A stretch of DNA of 64,000 nt from CBDIBC01 sp965276635 (GTDB lineage: Bacteria > Actinomycetota > Acidimicrobiia > Acidimicrobiales > Palsa-688): NCBI GenBank assembly GCA_965276635.1, contig CBDIBC010000005.1, positions 1 through 64,000 on the forward strand, given 5' to 3'. Shown here one piece after another: positions 8,255-16,179 of the stretch (position 1 is its first letter; each line of letters opens with the position of its first letter). The notes beneath the pieces are model-generated. The model was given only the letters and a program-made list of their open reading frames with translations, was not told where the DNA came from and did no database searches. Both the position numbers and the translations under genes were made by a program.

Positions 8255-8726
8255 CGCCCCGCCTGTCGAACGAACGAGGTGAGGACCAGCTGAGGACTGG
8301 GACCGATTTTCTGACGCGAAAGTGCTGTTCAGCGGCCTGTTTGAGCATTATCCCGCCTACAGGCCGACTCGCCGTCACCACAGCCGTCGTCTCGCCATAA
8401 GGTCCGACCATCAGGTTTGTCTTGACCGTTCTTGACCGGGTTCGCAAACTGCTCACGAATGACCCGATTGCATTCGACCGCTTCAACCAGAGCGCCTACA
8501 CCAGGCGCAGCGAATACTCGATGCCCTCCAAGGTGCCAAGAAACCCGAGACGTCAAGCCGCGACCCCTCCGCGCGTGGGCGTCACCCTCTCAGCTGACTG
8601 TCGCCGTCCGGACTGAGGTTGCGCTGACGAACCGATCGTGCGAGCCTGCTTAGAAGAAGAGGTCAACCCCGCTGGCCATTCTCCCCCGGCCGGGCCACGG
8701 CACACCACCAGACACGGAGGGCGACT
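8255..8726. other. Non-coding or unrecognised stretch with one copy of a 22-bp repeat
   Basis: No frame gives a convincing protein. A copy of a 22-bp repeat (8337-8358) lies here. The region probably holds scrambled remains of mobile DNA. The last bases carry the ribosome binding site of the secreted-protein remnant. Confidence 0.4.
8337..8358. repeat. 22-bp direct repeat, copy 1
   Basis: A 22-bp sequence containing TTGAGCATTATCCCGCC is repeated exactly at 9476-9497. Weaker similarity continues about 20 bp downstream of both copies (GACTC, CGGTC/CCGTC). The copies are direct and 1,139 bp apart, flanking the secreted-protein remnant. Confidence 0.75.
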
Positions 8727-9075
8727 ATGTGGACCAAAGCGATTACCAGGACTGCCGTCACCGCAGGCCGCCGCAAGCTTGCTCGTGGGCGGAGTGGGCG
8801 CTATCCCAGCCAACGCAGCCCCCGCGTTCACCAACGGCGAAAAGACCAGCATCACCTACGACAGCTCGCCGCTGCGGACGTGTGGTGACAGCAGCTGCGG
8901 CGTGATCGCCTACATGCCGAAGACCACGAGCCTGCAGCCGGGAGGTGGCTACGCGACCTTCGCCAAGGATCAGTCAGGCCCCAACTGGTGTGAGATCAAC
9001 TGGGAGGGCAATGTCGGTTGGACCGGGTGCTGGCGACTTGACCCCGGATCCGGAACGACAGTTATCGGCAGCTGA
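8727..9075 (+). pseudogene. Small secreted protein gene, frameshifted inside the signal peptide
   Basis: ATG 8727 follows GGAGG at a 6-nt spacing and begins MWTKAITRTAVTA, then shifts frame. Removing one G at about 8,765-8,768 joins it to AAASLLVGGVGAIPANA, giving a textbook Sec signal peptide with ANA cleavage. The mature part has about 75 residues, starts APAFTNGEKTSITY, and contains four cysteines (CGDSSCG, WCEINW, TGCWRL). It resembles small SH3-like secreted domains. As written the export signal is destroyed. A longer frame from 8638 without a signal peptide is the only intact alternative. Confidence 0.6.
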
Positions 9076-9727
9076 GTCCTACGAACGGCCGAGCGAGGCG
9101 CGCCGGCGGCATTCCAGCCCAGGACACCGACAGGACTGGGTCGTGTCCGCAACGAAGATCCTGGCGTCAGCTGGGACCCCTATTCCAACAACGTCGGAAG
9201 CGCTCTGCACGAGTCTCGCCGGCTCGGGCGCCGCGGAGCAACGATTCAGAATCTGTGGATGGCTCTCGGCGGGGTGACGTGAAGGGGTTGCACCTTCCCA
9301 AGGATGATCTGAAAGTCCGATGGTTCTGATCATTGCTCGCGATGGTCGGCAGCTTCAGACTGAAGCGGTCGGGTGGCACGCTCGAAGTCGCACTCGTCGA
9401 ACCGGTTGAACAGCGTGGTGCTCCGGACGTCTCGATCCTTCGTGATGACGACCTGGCTGTCCTTGTCGGCCATCTCTGTTTGAGCATTATCCCGCCTCCA
9501 GATCGACTCACGGTCGACAACCTGCCTCACCCGGCCAAGACCGCCGTGACCTGCGGTTCCGGCGCAGCGTCTCGGCGACCCGCCTGATTGTCCGCCGGCG
9601 GTCGGGTCAGGTCGCGTGAGGGCTCTTTTTCGTCACGAACCTGAATTGGTAGTCGCCTCTATCGGTTCGAGTGAGGGTGAGGCCAGCTCGCTGCCGTCGT
9701 CGAGCGAGGGTGTCGGGGGTCACCCGC
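9076..9727. other. Unassigned stretch with short gene debris
   Basis: The only protein-like piece is on the minus strand around 9,430-9,476 (ADKDSQVVITKDRDVR), which looks like the core of a DUF5615/PIN-like protein, but nothing continues it. The second copy of the 22-bp repeat lies at 9476-9497. No intact gene, tRNA or terminator was recognised. Confidence 0.4.
9476..9497. repeat. 22-bp direct repeat, copy 2
   Basis: This is an exact copy of the repeat at 8337-8358, in the same orientation. The pair may be the ends of, or a target duplicated by, a lost mobile element. Confidence 0.75.
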
Positions 9728-9901
9728 TCGGACCCACTCGTCACCGCGGCTATGGCATACACCCAGGAGAATCTTCGGTCGGTCTCGATCGATCAGGTCG
9801 CACGAGCAGTCGGAGCCTCCCCCCGCACCATTCGACGCCGATTCGAAACACGTGCAGGTCTGTCGAGACGGAGCTACCTGTTGCGAGCTCCTCGTGCACG
9901 A
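9728..9901 (+). pseudogene. Fragment of an AraC-family DNA-binding domain
   Basis: The frame encodes DPLVTAAMAYTQENLRSVSI, then QVARAVGASPRTIRRRFE and a segment ending RRSYLLRA. This matches the first and part of the second helix-turn-helix of AraC regulators (VARAxGxSxRTxxRRF, then GxSxRxYLxRAR). Nothing upstream supplies the sensory domain and the second HTH is cut short near 9,895. It marks the right edge of the decayed region. Confidence 0.65.
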
Positions 9902-9945
9902 GCCGGGTGGCGTAGGCCGGCCAGCCGCCCGGCCGCCAACCACTT

Positions 9946-10836
9946 CTAGACCGGCGAGCTCTCCTCGGAGGCGAGGGCGGCACGCACGGCCTGATCGAAG
10001 GTCATGGGCTCGAAGGGCACCAGGTCGCGCATGCGGGTGTCATCCACCACCACCTCCACCGACAGCCCGTCGGCGAGGGGGCGAGCGACGGATGCCGGCT
10101 GGTCGGTGATGACCGCAATCCAGTGCGACGACAGGCCCGGCGACAGGACGGGAACCTTCAGGATCAGCCGCCGTCGCCCGGTGAGCGCGGCGTAGTGGCG
10201 CATCATCTGCTCGTAGGTCAGCACGTCGAGCCCACCGACCTGGTAGCTGCCTGCGGGGATGTCGAGGGCGGCGACCAGGTAGCGCACCACGTCGTCGATG
10301 GCGATGGGCTGGCAACGGGTGACCACCCATCTCGGGCACACCATCACGGGCAGCCGGTCGACCAATTGGCGCAGGATCTCGAAGCTGACGCTGCCTCGCC
10401 CCACGACGATCGCGGCCCGCAGCTCCACGGTGTCGGCACCGTCGCGAAGGATGGCCCCGACCTCATGGCGGCTCCGGAGGTGCTCGGATCGGCCGGATGA
10501 CTCGGTCACGTCACCCAGGCCGCCGAGGTAGACGACCCGGACGCCACGCTCCTTGGCTGCGTCACGGAAGGTCACCGCCGCCCGCCGGTCCCGCTCGGCG
10601 AAGTTCCCCGACGTCTCCATGGAATGGACGAGGTAGTAGGCGGCATGGCAGCCGTCCAGGGCGATGGTGAGGGTGCCCGGGTCGAGCAGGTCGACTCGCA
10701 CGGGTCGCCCCGGTCCTTCGTACCGATCCGGTCTGCGGGTGCCGGCCACCACGTCGTGGCCGGCCCGCTCCAACGCCGGCACCAGGCTACGACCGACGAA
10801 GCCCGTGGCTCCCGTGACGAGGATCTGCACAACCAA
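9946..10836 (-). CDS. NAD(P)-binding atypical SDR (NmrA/YwnB-like)
   Basis: A 296-residue protein with the Rossmann signature VTGATGFVGRSL at the N-terminus and a second conserved region AYYLVHSM, found in nucleoside-diphosphate-sugar epimerase-like proteins of the NmrA group. The substrate is unknown. The start is TTG 10836, with GGGTGGG six bases upstream. GTG 10830 (MQILVTGATG) is equally plausible. It is divergent from the acyl-CoA synthetase gene, 47 bp away. It is the first intact chromosomal-type gene after the decayed region. Confidence 0.85.
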   Translation of the reverse strand: MVVQILVTGATGFVGRSLVPALERAGHDVVAGTRRPDRYEGPGRPVRVDLLDPGTLTIALDGCHAAYYLVHSMETSGNFAERDRRAAVTFRDAAKERGVRVVYLGGLGDVTESSGRSEHLRSRHEVGAILRDGADTVELRAAIVVGRGSVSFEILRQLVDRLPVMVCPRWVVTRCQPIAIDDVVRYLVAALDIPAGSYQVGGLDVLTYEQMMRHYAALTGRRRLILKVPVLSPGLSSHWIAVITDQPASVARPLADGLSVEVVVDDTRMRDLVPFEPMTFDQAVRAALASEESSPV

Positions 10837-10883
10837 GAGATACCCACCCGGATGCCGGCTACCCCTCGGCGCGAAGCTGGGGC

Positions 10884-12320
10884 ATGGCCGACGACCCGAC
10901 TGCGCCCGCGCCCTTGCTCGCGCCGGCGGACGTACCGGTCGGCGGGCGACAGCTCCTCCAGGCCCTGGTCGCCGGCCCTGGCGGTCCGGCTGCGGTCACC
11001 TTCGCCGACGACCCGTGCAGCTCCGACCGGCTGCTGGCCGCCGCCGAGCGCGATGCCCGACACCTCGGCGGTGTCTCCGTGGCCGCCGTGACCGCATCGC
11101 CGTCCCTCGACACCGTGGTCGCGGTCGTCGCCTGCCTGCTCGCCGGCGTCCCCGTCGTGCCCGTGCCCCCGGACGCCGGCCCGCTGGAGCGCCGCCACAT
11201 CCTGGCCGACTCGGGCGCCGACGTGCTGCTCGACGGCGCCACCGCCGAACCGGTGGCGGACCGCGGCGAGGCGTCGGGGCGCCCGAGCGCACCGGCGCCC
11301 GGGACGGCCATGATCCTCTACACGTCGGGCACCACCGGGGCGCCGAAGGGCGTCCAGCTCACGGCCGCAGCCATCGCCCACGATCTCGACGCGCTGGCCC
11401 AGGCGTGGGAGTGGACGGCCGCCGACACCCTCGTGCACGGCCTGCCGCTGTTCCACGTCCACGGGCTCGTGCTCGGCATCCTCGGCGCCCTCCGAATGGG
11501 CTCGCCCGTCGTCCACACCGGCCGGCCGACACCGGAGGCCTACGCCAGGGCCGGCGGCAGCCTGTACTTCGGCGTACCGACCGTCTGGGCGCGCGTCTGC
11601 GCCGAACCGGCCCAGGCCCGCGCCCTGCACACCGCCCGTCTCCTCGTATCAGGCAGCGCGCCACTGCCCGCACCGGTGTTCGATCAGCTGGCCGGCCTGA
11701 CCGGGTCGGCCCCGGTCGAACGCTACGGCATGACCGAGACCCTGATAACCCTCAGCGCCCGGGCGTCCGGGCCGCGTCGAGCCGGCTCGGTGGGATGGCC
11801 GCTGGCCGGCGTGGAGACCCGGGTCGTGGACGAGGCCGGTGAGGCGGTGACCGCCAGTGACGGCATCGGCGAGCTGGAGGTGCGCGGCCCGACCCTGTTC
11901 GCCGGCTACCTGGGCCGTCCCGACGCCACCGCCGCCTCGTTCCGCGGTGACTGGTTTCGGACGGGCGACGCCGCAGTGATCGACGGGGACGGAGGCCATC
12001 GCATCGTGGGGCGGATGTCGATCGACCTGATCAAGAGCGGCGGGTACCGGATCGGCGCCGGTGAGGTGGAGAGCGCGCTGCTCGGCCACCCGGCGGTCAA
12101 AGAAGCGGCGGTGGTGGGCGAGCCCGATGCCGATCTCGGCCAGCGAGTCGTGGCCTACGTGGTCGCCGACGCGACCGTCGACGGGGAGGGACTGGCCCGC
12201 TACGTGGCCGACAGCCTGTCCCACCACAAGCGCCCCCGCCAGGTGCACCTGGTCGAGGCCCTGCCCCGCAACGCCATGGGCAAGGTGGTCAAGGCCGACC
12301 TGCGTGGTCCGGTGATCTAG
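10884..12320 (+). CDS. Acyl-CoA synthetase (AMP-forming), MatB/FadD36-like
   Basis: This adenylating enzyme activates a carboxylic acid to acyl-AMP and then acyl-CoA. The 478-residue protein has the P-loop LYTSGTTGAPKG near residue 145, the motif ERYGMTETL, the hinge GRMSIDLIKSGGYRI near 375 and the catalytic lysine region NAMGKVVK near 462. The short length and PLFHVHGLVLG block resemble malonyl-CoA synthetase MatB and mycobacterial FadD36, so a short dicarboxylic acid is a reasonable guess. Its stop overlaps the ferredoxin stop on the other strand by 4 bp. Confidence 0.88.
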   Translation: MADDPTAPAPLLAPADVPVGGRQLLQALVAGPGGPAAVTFADDPCSSDRLLAAAERDARHLGGVSVAAVTASPSLDTVVAVVACLLAGVPVVPVPPDAGPLERRHILADSGADVLLDGATAEPVADRGEASGRPSAPAPGTAMILYTSGTTGAPKGVQLTAAAIAHDLDALAQAWEWTAADTLVHGLPLFHVHGLVLGILGALRMGSPVVHTGRPTPEAYARAGGSLYFGVPTVWARVCAEPAQARALHTARLLVSGSAPLPAPVFDQLAGLTGSAPVERYGMTETLITLSARASGPRRAGSVGWPLAGVETRVVDEAGEAVTASDGIGELEVRGPTLFAGYLGRPDATAASFRGDWFRTGDAAVIDGDGGHRIVGRMSIDLIKSGGYRIGAGEVESALLGHPAVKEAAVVGEPDADLGQRVVAYVVADATVDGEGLARYVADSLSHHKRPRQVHLVEALPRNAMGKVVKADLRGPVI

Positions 12321-12508
12321 CCCTCGATGGTGATGGCCTGCTTGGGACAGAGGGATGCGGCCGACTCCACCTTGGCCCGCAGCTCCTCGCCGGGGTTCTC
12401 GTCGAGCACGTAGAGAAAGTCGTCGTCTCGTACCTCGAACACTTCCGGGGCGGCCTCCATGCACAACGCATTGCTCTCACAGAGGTCGTAGTCGACAACC
12501 ACGCGCAC
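12317..12508 (-). CDS. Small ferredoxin, probably [3Fe-4S]
   Basis: A 63-residue ferredoxin of the type that feeds actinobacterial cytochromes P450. The ligand pattern is C10-x5-C16 (CESNALC) and C54 followed by proline (SLCPKQAI). The usual fourth cysteine is absent, with alanine 13 in its place, which favours a 3Fe-4S cluster. The acidic surface (EVRDDD, DENPGEEL) fits an electron donor. No P450 is nearby in the window, so the partner is unknown. Confidence 0.92.
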   Translation of the reverse strand: MRVVVDYDLCESNALCMEAAPEVFEVRDDDFLYVLDENPGEELRAKVESAASLCPKQAITIEG

Positions 12509-12569
12509 GTTTCAGTACCTCTCGTCGGGAACGGACCAACCCTAGCGCCAGGGTCCTACGGTGGGTGCC

Positions 12570-13460
12570 ATGGACTTCACGCTGCCCCGCATCGGTGTCT
12601 GGACCGGTGCCCTCGATGTCGTGCCTGCTGCCGAGTCGCAGGAGCTGGCTGCCGAGCTGGAGTCGCTGGGTTACGGCGCGGTGTGGATCCCCGAGGTGGC
12701 CGGTCGCGACGTCATGGTCCACCTGGCCCTGCTGCTGCGGGCCACCGAACGGCTGGCGGGGGCGACCGGCATCGCCAGCATCTGGGCACGCGACGCCGTG
12801 ACGATGACCGGGGCGGCCAAAGGACTGACCGAGGCGTTCCCCGAGCGGGCCCTCATCGGCCTGGGGGTCAGCCACCACACGTTGGTGTCGGGGCTGCGCG
12901 GCCACGATTACCGCAAGCCGTTGGCGGCCATGCGCGCCTACCTGGACGCCATGGACGCGTCGCCGTACACGGCGACGCGTCCGACCACACCCGTGCGGCG
13001 GGTGCTGGCGGCCCTCGGGCCTAAGATGCTCGAGCTGTCGGCGTCGAGCGCCGCGGGCGCCCACACCTACTTCGTGACCCCGGAGCACACCGCATCCGCT
13101 CGGGCCACCCTGGGCGCCGACGCCATGCTCTGCGTCGAGCAGGCGGTGCTGTTGGAGACCGATCCGGAGCGGGCCCGAGCGATCGGCCGTGACCACACCG
13201 CCACCTACGTCGCGCTACCCAACTACCAGAACAACCTGCGGCGGCTGGGCTTCGCCGACGAGGACTTCGCCGACGGCGGCAGCGATCGCTTGGTCGACGC
13301 CATCGTGGCCTGGGGCGACGAGGCCACCGTGGTCGAGCGGGTCCGTTCCCACCTCGACGCCGGCGCCGGACACGTCTGCATCCAGGCGTTGGCGTCCGGG
13401 CGTACGGTACCGGTCGATCAGTGGCGCACCCTGGCGCCTGCCCTCGTCTCGCTCGCCTGA
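12570..13460 (+). CDS. LLM-class F420-dependent oxidoreductase (TIGR03620-like)
   Basis: This 296-residue protein has the luciferase-like TIM-barrel signature: SQELAAELESLGYGAVWIPE, then GIASIWARDA and RALIGLGVSHH. In actinobacteria such proteins normally use coenzyme F420 for hydride transfer; the substrate is unknown. ATG 12570 is preferred, with GGTGGG just upstream. GTG 12561 in the same frame would add three residues. Confidence 0.88.
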   Translation: MDFTLPRIGVWTGALDVVPAAESQELAAELESLGYGAVWIPEVAGRDVMVHLALLLRATERLAGATGIASIWARDAVTMTGAAKGLTEAFPERALIGLGVSHHTLVSGLRGHDYRKPLAAMRAYLDAMDASPYTATRPTTPVRRVLAALGPKMLELSASSAAGAHTYFVTPEHTASARATLGADAMLCVEQAVLLETDPERARAIGRDHTATYVALPNYQNNLRRLGFADEDFADGGSDRLVDAIVAWGDEATVVERVRSHLDAGAGHVCIQALASGRTVPVDQWRTLAPALVSLA

Positions 13461-13496
13461 CCGCACGCTGAGTCGGTCCGCCCCCGCATTCGCCAG

Positions 13497-14078
13497 TCAG
13501 TGCTGCGGTCGGTGCGCGGTCTCGCTGTAGCTGTGCAGGGTGGGCGCACCGGCCCGCCCGGCCCCGATGCGCGACACCGACGCCACGGCCACGAACATCC
13601 GCCAGATGGTCTCGTCGGGGACGCCCAACGCCCAGCAGATGGCCGCCTTGATCGGCGAGACGTGGCTGACCACGACCACGTCGGACGTGGCCGCCTCGGC
13701 CCAGAGATCGTCGCAGGCGTCGCGGACGCGGGCGGCCACACCGGCCAGCGACTCCCCTCCTTCGGGCGTCCAGCCCAAGTCGTGGTCCCATTCCCGCCAC
13801 AGCGAGGCGGGCACCTCGTCGAGGGGCATCCCGTCGTAGACGCCGTAGTCGATCTCCGCCCAGCGCTCGTCGACGGTCACCGGCAAACCGAACGCCTCGG
13901 CCGTCTGGCGAGCCCGCCTCAGCGGGCTGCAGACCACCCGTTCGGCGTGGTGGAACCGTCCGCCCCCGAGCGCCTCGCCCTGGCGCACACCGAGCTCGTC
14001 GAGGGGGACGTCAAGCCGGCCGAGCAGTCGGCGGGACGCGTTGTGCGCCGTCCGGCCGTGGCGTATGAGGATCAGCAC
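13497..14078 (-). CDS. Histidine phosphatase family protein (phosphoglycerate mutase-like)
   Basis: The 193-residue protein starts MLILIRHGRTAHN, the RHG catalytic motif with phospho-accepting H7. CSPLRRARQTAEAF supplies the second arginine, and VVSHVSPIKAAI the second histidine. EIDYGVYDG is the third typical block. These enzymes dephosphorylate sugar phosphates or related metabolites. Its 5' end overlaps the MFS transporter 3' end by 68 bp in the same direction, so the two are probably co-transcribed. Confidence 0.92.
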   Translation of the reverse strand: MLILIRHGRTAHNASRRLLGRLDVPLDELGVRQGEALGGGRFHHAERVVCSPLRRARQTAEAFGLPVTVDERWAEIDYGVYDGMPLDEVPASLWREWDHDLGWTPEGGESLAGVAARVRDACDDLWAEAATSDVVVVSHVSPIKAAICWALGVPDETIWRMFVAVASVSRIGAGRAGAPTLHSYSETAHRPQH

Positions 14079-15417
14079 GGTCGCTCACGCTACCGTCGGC
14101 CTCCTCGCTGAGGACCGGCTCGTCGACCGGGTCGTCCGACCTGGCCGGCCGGCCGACCAAGCTGTGCTGGCCGACCAAGCTGTGCTGGCCGACCAAGCTG
14201 TGCCGGCTGAGCAAGCTCCGCCAGCCGTAGGCGGCGGCGGCCAGGGTGGCCACGGCCCCCAGGCCCAGGCTGTAGCGGGCCCCCAGGGTGCCACCGACAT
14301 AGCCGACGATCGGGCCGCCGATCGGGGTGGAACCGAGGAACGCCGTCGACCACAGCGACATGACACGCCCACGCATGGCCGGATCGGCCTCCAGCTGCAT
14401 GGTGGCGTTGCCCAGGGACAGGAAGGTCACCGAGGCACCACCGACGAAGAGCAGGGCGACCACCTCGGTCGCCGGCGTCGGCGCCAGGGCGGCGAGGACC
14501 ATCACGACGCCGAAGGCGACGGCGGTGTTCACGAGCGGTTGCGGACCCCGGCGGCTGCGGCTGGCGGCGATGAGGCCCCCGACCACGGCCCCGACCCCCT
14601 GGGCCGAGTTCAGCAGCCCGTACAGCGTCGAGCCTCCGTGGAAGGTGTGCTTGGCGATGAGCGGGAGGCTGACCTGAAACTCGTAGCCGAGCATGCCGAT
14701 GACGGCCATCATGAGCAGGGCGTTGCGCAGGATCGGGACGCGCGCGACGTAGCGGAAGCCTTCCAGCAGCTGACCCGGCGATCGTTCGGCTCGGGGGGAA
14801 GGGCTGAGCTCGTCCTGGCGGATGGCGTGCAGGCCGAGCAGGACGAACACGAAGGACCCGGCGTTGATGGCGAAGCACCAGCCGCTGCCGACGGTGGCGA
14901 TCAGCACGCCGCCGATGGCCGGCCCCACCGCTCGGGCCACGTTCACCATCACCGAGTTGAGCGTGACGGCATTGGGGAGCTGATCGCGACCGACCATCTC
15001 GACGATGAAGGTCTGGCGGGTCGGGTTGTCGACCATGTTGATGAAGCCGAGCGACACGGCGATCACGTACAGCTCCCACAGATGCAGGTTGCCCGTCAGC
15101 GCCAGGACGGCGAGGAGCAGGGCCTGGGCGCCGGCCAGGGCCTGGGTCCAGAACAGGATGCGGTACTTGCCGAATCGGTCGGCGATGGTCCCGCCGATGG
15201 GGCCGAACAACAGGATCGGCAATGTCTGCAGGGCGATGACGAGGCCCAGCTGGGTGCCGGAGTTGGTCAGCTTCAGGACCAGCCACGCCTGGGTGGTGCT
15301 CTGCATCCAGGTGCCGACCATCGACAGGCTCTGGCCCGCGAAGTACAGCCGATAGTTCCGGATGCGCAACGACGAGAAGGTGCGCTCGATCGTTCCTGTC
15401 AGTCGCCGTGCTCCCAT
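14011..15417 (-). CDS. MFS transporter of the enterobactin-exporter (EntS/MFS_3) type
   Basis: A 468-residue membrane protein with about 12 predicted helices. It opens with LRIRNYRLYFAGQSLSMVGT and WMQSTTQAWLV, the signature of the MFS_3 group, and contains the A-loop PIGGTIADRFGKYR. The family exports siderophores or drugs. The C-terminal cytoplasmic tail carries three HSLVGQ-type repeats encoded by an 18-bp tandem repeat, and extends over the next gene. The start ATG lies 2 nt from a palindrome (15420-15436), so transcription is probably controlled by a local repressor. Confidence 0.92.
   Translation of the reverse strand: MGARRLTGTIERTFSSLRIRNYRLYFAGQSLSMVGTWMQSTTQAWLVLKLTNSGTQLGLVIALQTLPILLFGPIGGTIADRFGKYRILFWTQALAGAQALLLAVLALTGNLHLWELYVIAVSLGFINMVDNPTRQTFIVEMVGRDQLPNAVTLNSVMVNVARAVGPAIGGVLIATVGSGWCFAINAGSFVFVLLGLHAIRQDELSPSPRAERSPGQLLEGFRYVARVPILRNALLMMAVIGMLGYEFQVSLPLIAKHTFHGGSTLYGLLNSAQGVGAVVGGLIAASRSRRGPQPLVNTAVAFGVVMVLAALAPTPATEVVALLFVGGASVTFLSLGNATMQLEADPAMRGRVMSLWSTAFLGSTPIGGPIVGYVGGTLGARYSLGLGAVATLAAAAYGWRSLLSRHSLVGQHSLVGQHSLVGRPARSDDPVDEPVLSEEADGSVSDRADPHTPRPDGAQRVPPTARPA
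14151..14204. repeat. 18-bp tandem repeat, three copies, within the MFS coding tail
   Basis: GGCCGACCAAGCTGTGCT repeats at 14151, 14169 and 14187, the third copy differing in its last base. On the coding strand it gives HSLVGQ/HSLVGR in the cytoplasmic tail of the transporter. Units are multiples of three, so changes in copy number would keep the frame. Confidence 0.9.
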
Positions 15418-15419
15418 GT

Positions 15420-15436
15420 CGTTAGTTACCCTAACG
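15420..15436. promoter_or_regulatory. Palindromic operator next to the MFS start codon
   Basis: CGTTAG and CTAACG are separated by TTACC, a 6+5+6 palindrome ending 2 nt before the MFS ATG. It lies where the -10 or leader must be, so a MarR/TetR-type repressor bound here would block transcription or initiation. No candidate repressor gene is adjacent. Confidence 0.55.
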
Positions 15437-15459
15437 AAAATAGGACTGGTGCGGCTCGG

Positions 15460-16179
15460 TCAGGCTCCCTTGCGGATCAGGATCCGTCCGCAGTCCTCGC
15501 AGGTCACGAGGGTGTCGGGCGGCAGGTGGCGGATCCGGTCGAGCTCCATCGACGGCAGGGTCAGGTGGCAGCCGGTGCACTGGTTCCCGACCAGACGGGC
15601 CGCTCCCACCCCGCCGAGGCGGGCACGTAGCCCCTCGTAGGTGGCGACCAGGTCCGGCGTCACCGTGGCCACCTGCTCGGCCCGTCGGGCCGTGAGCTCG
15701 GCCAGCGCCGCGTCGACGGCCGCCTCGCCCGCCGCCACCTCGTCGACCAGCACGACCCGGCGGGCGGACGCGTCAGCCAGCTCTCCGTCGATGGCCTCTA
15801 GGCCCTGGTCGAGCGGTTCGCGCTCGTCGAGCACTTCGAGGATGCGGTCCTCCAGATCGGAGCTCCGCCGGGTGAGTGACTCGACGTCGGCGGACATGGC
15901 CTGCAGCTCCCGGCTGGCGGTCACCTCGCCGCTGTAGAGCCGGCGACCCACGTCGGCGCCCCGCTTCTCGGAGGCGGCCAGCTCGGCTTCCAGCGCCTCC
16001 TGGCGGACCGTCACCTCGTCGAGTGCGGCCTGCAAGCGCGCCCGGTCGGCCCCGACGACGGTCGTCCGGGCGTCGAGGTCGGCCAGCATCTGGCGGGCCT
16101 CCAGGTGGGCTCGGCGAAAATGCTCGCGATCGATGTCGGTGTCGAGCTCCTGGACCGCCATCAGCGCCTCGAAGCTCAC
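15460..16179 (-). CDS. Coiled-coil zinc-ribbon protein (DUF164 / C4-type zf-RING_7)
   Basis: The 239-residue protein has a long coiled coil (about 10-170) and a C-terminal C4 zinc ribbon: CTGCHLTLP and CEDCGRIL. The DUF164 family is conserved in actinobacteria; a tethering or scaffolding role has been suggested, but the biochemical function is not known to me. The GTG start at 16179 overlaps the upstream penicillin-binding protein stop (GTGA), so translation is coupled to a cell-wall gene. Confidence 0.9.
   Translation of the reverse strand: MSFEALMAVQELDTDIDREHFRRAHLEARQMLADLDARTTVVGADRARLQAALDEVTVRQEALEAELAASEKRGADVGRRLYSGEVTASRELQAMSADVESLTRRSSDLEDRILEVLDEREPLDQGLEAIDGELADASARRVVLVDEVAAGEAAVDAALAELTARRAEQVATVTPDLVATYEGLRARLGGVGAARLVGNQCTGCHLTLPSMELDRIRHLPPDTLVTCEDCGRILIRKGA

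Noticed and set aside
8422..8616. Small plus-strand ORF in the decayed region
   Set aside because: No ribosome binding site, no motif, and it lies between pseudogenes.
14041..15630. 529-codon open frame on the plus strand
   Set aside because: It is antisense to the MFS transporter, with histidine/glutamine/glycine-rich shadow sequence and no motifs.
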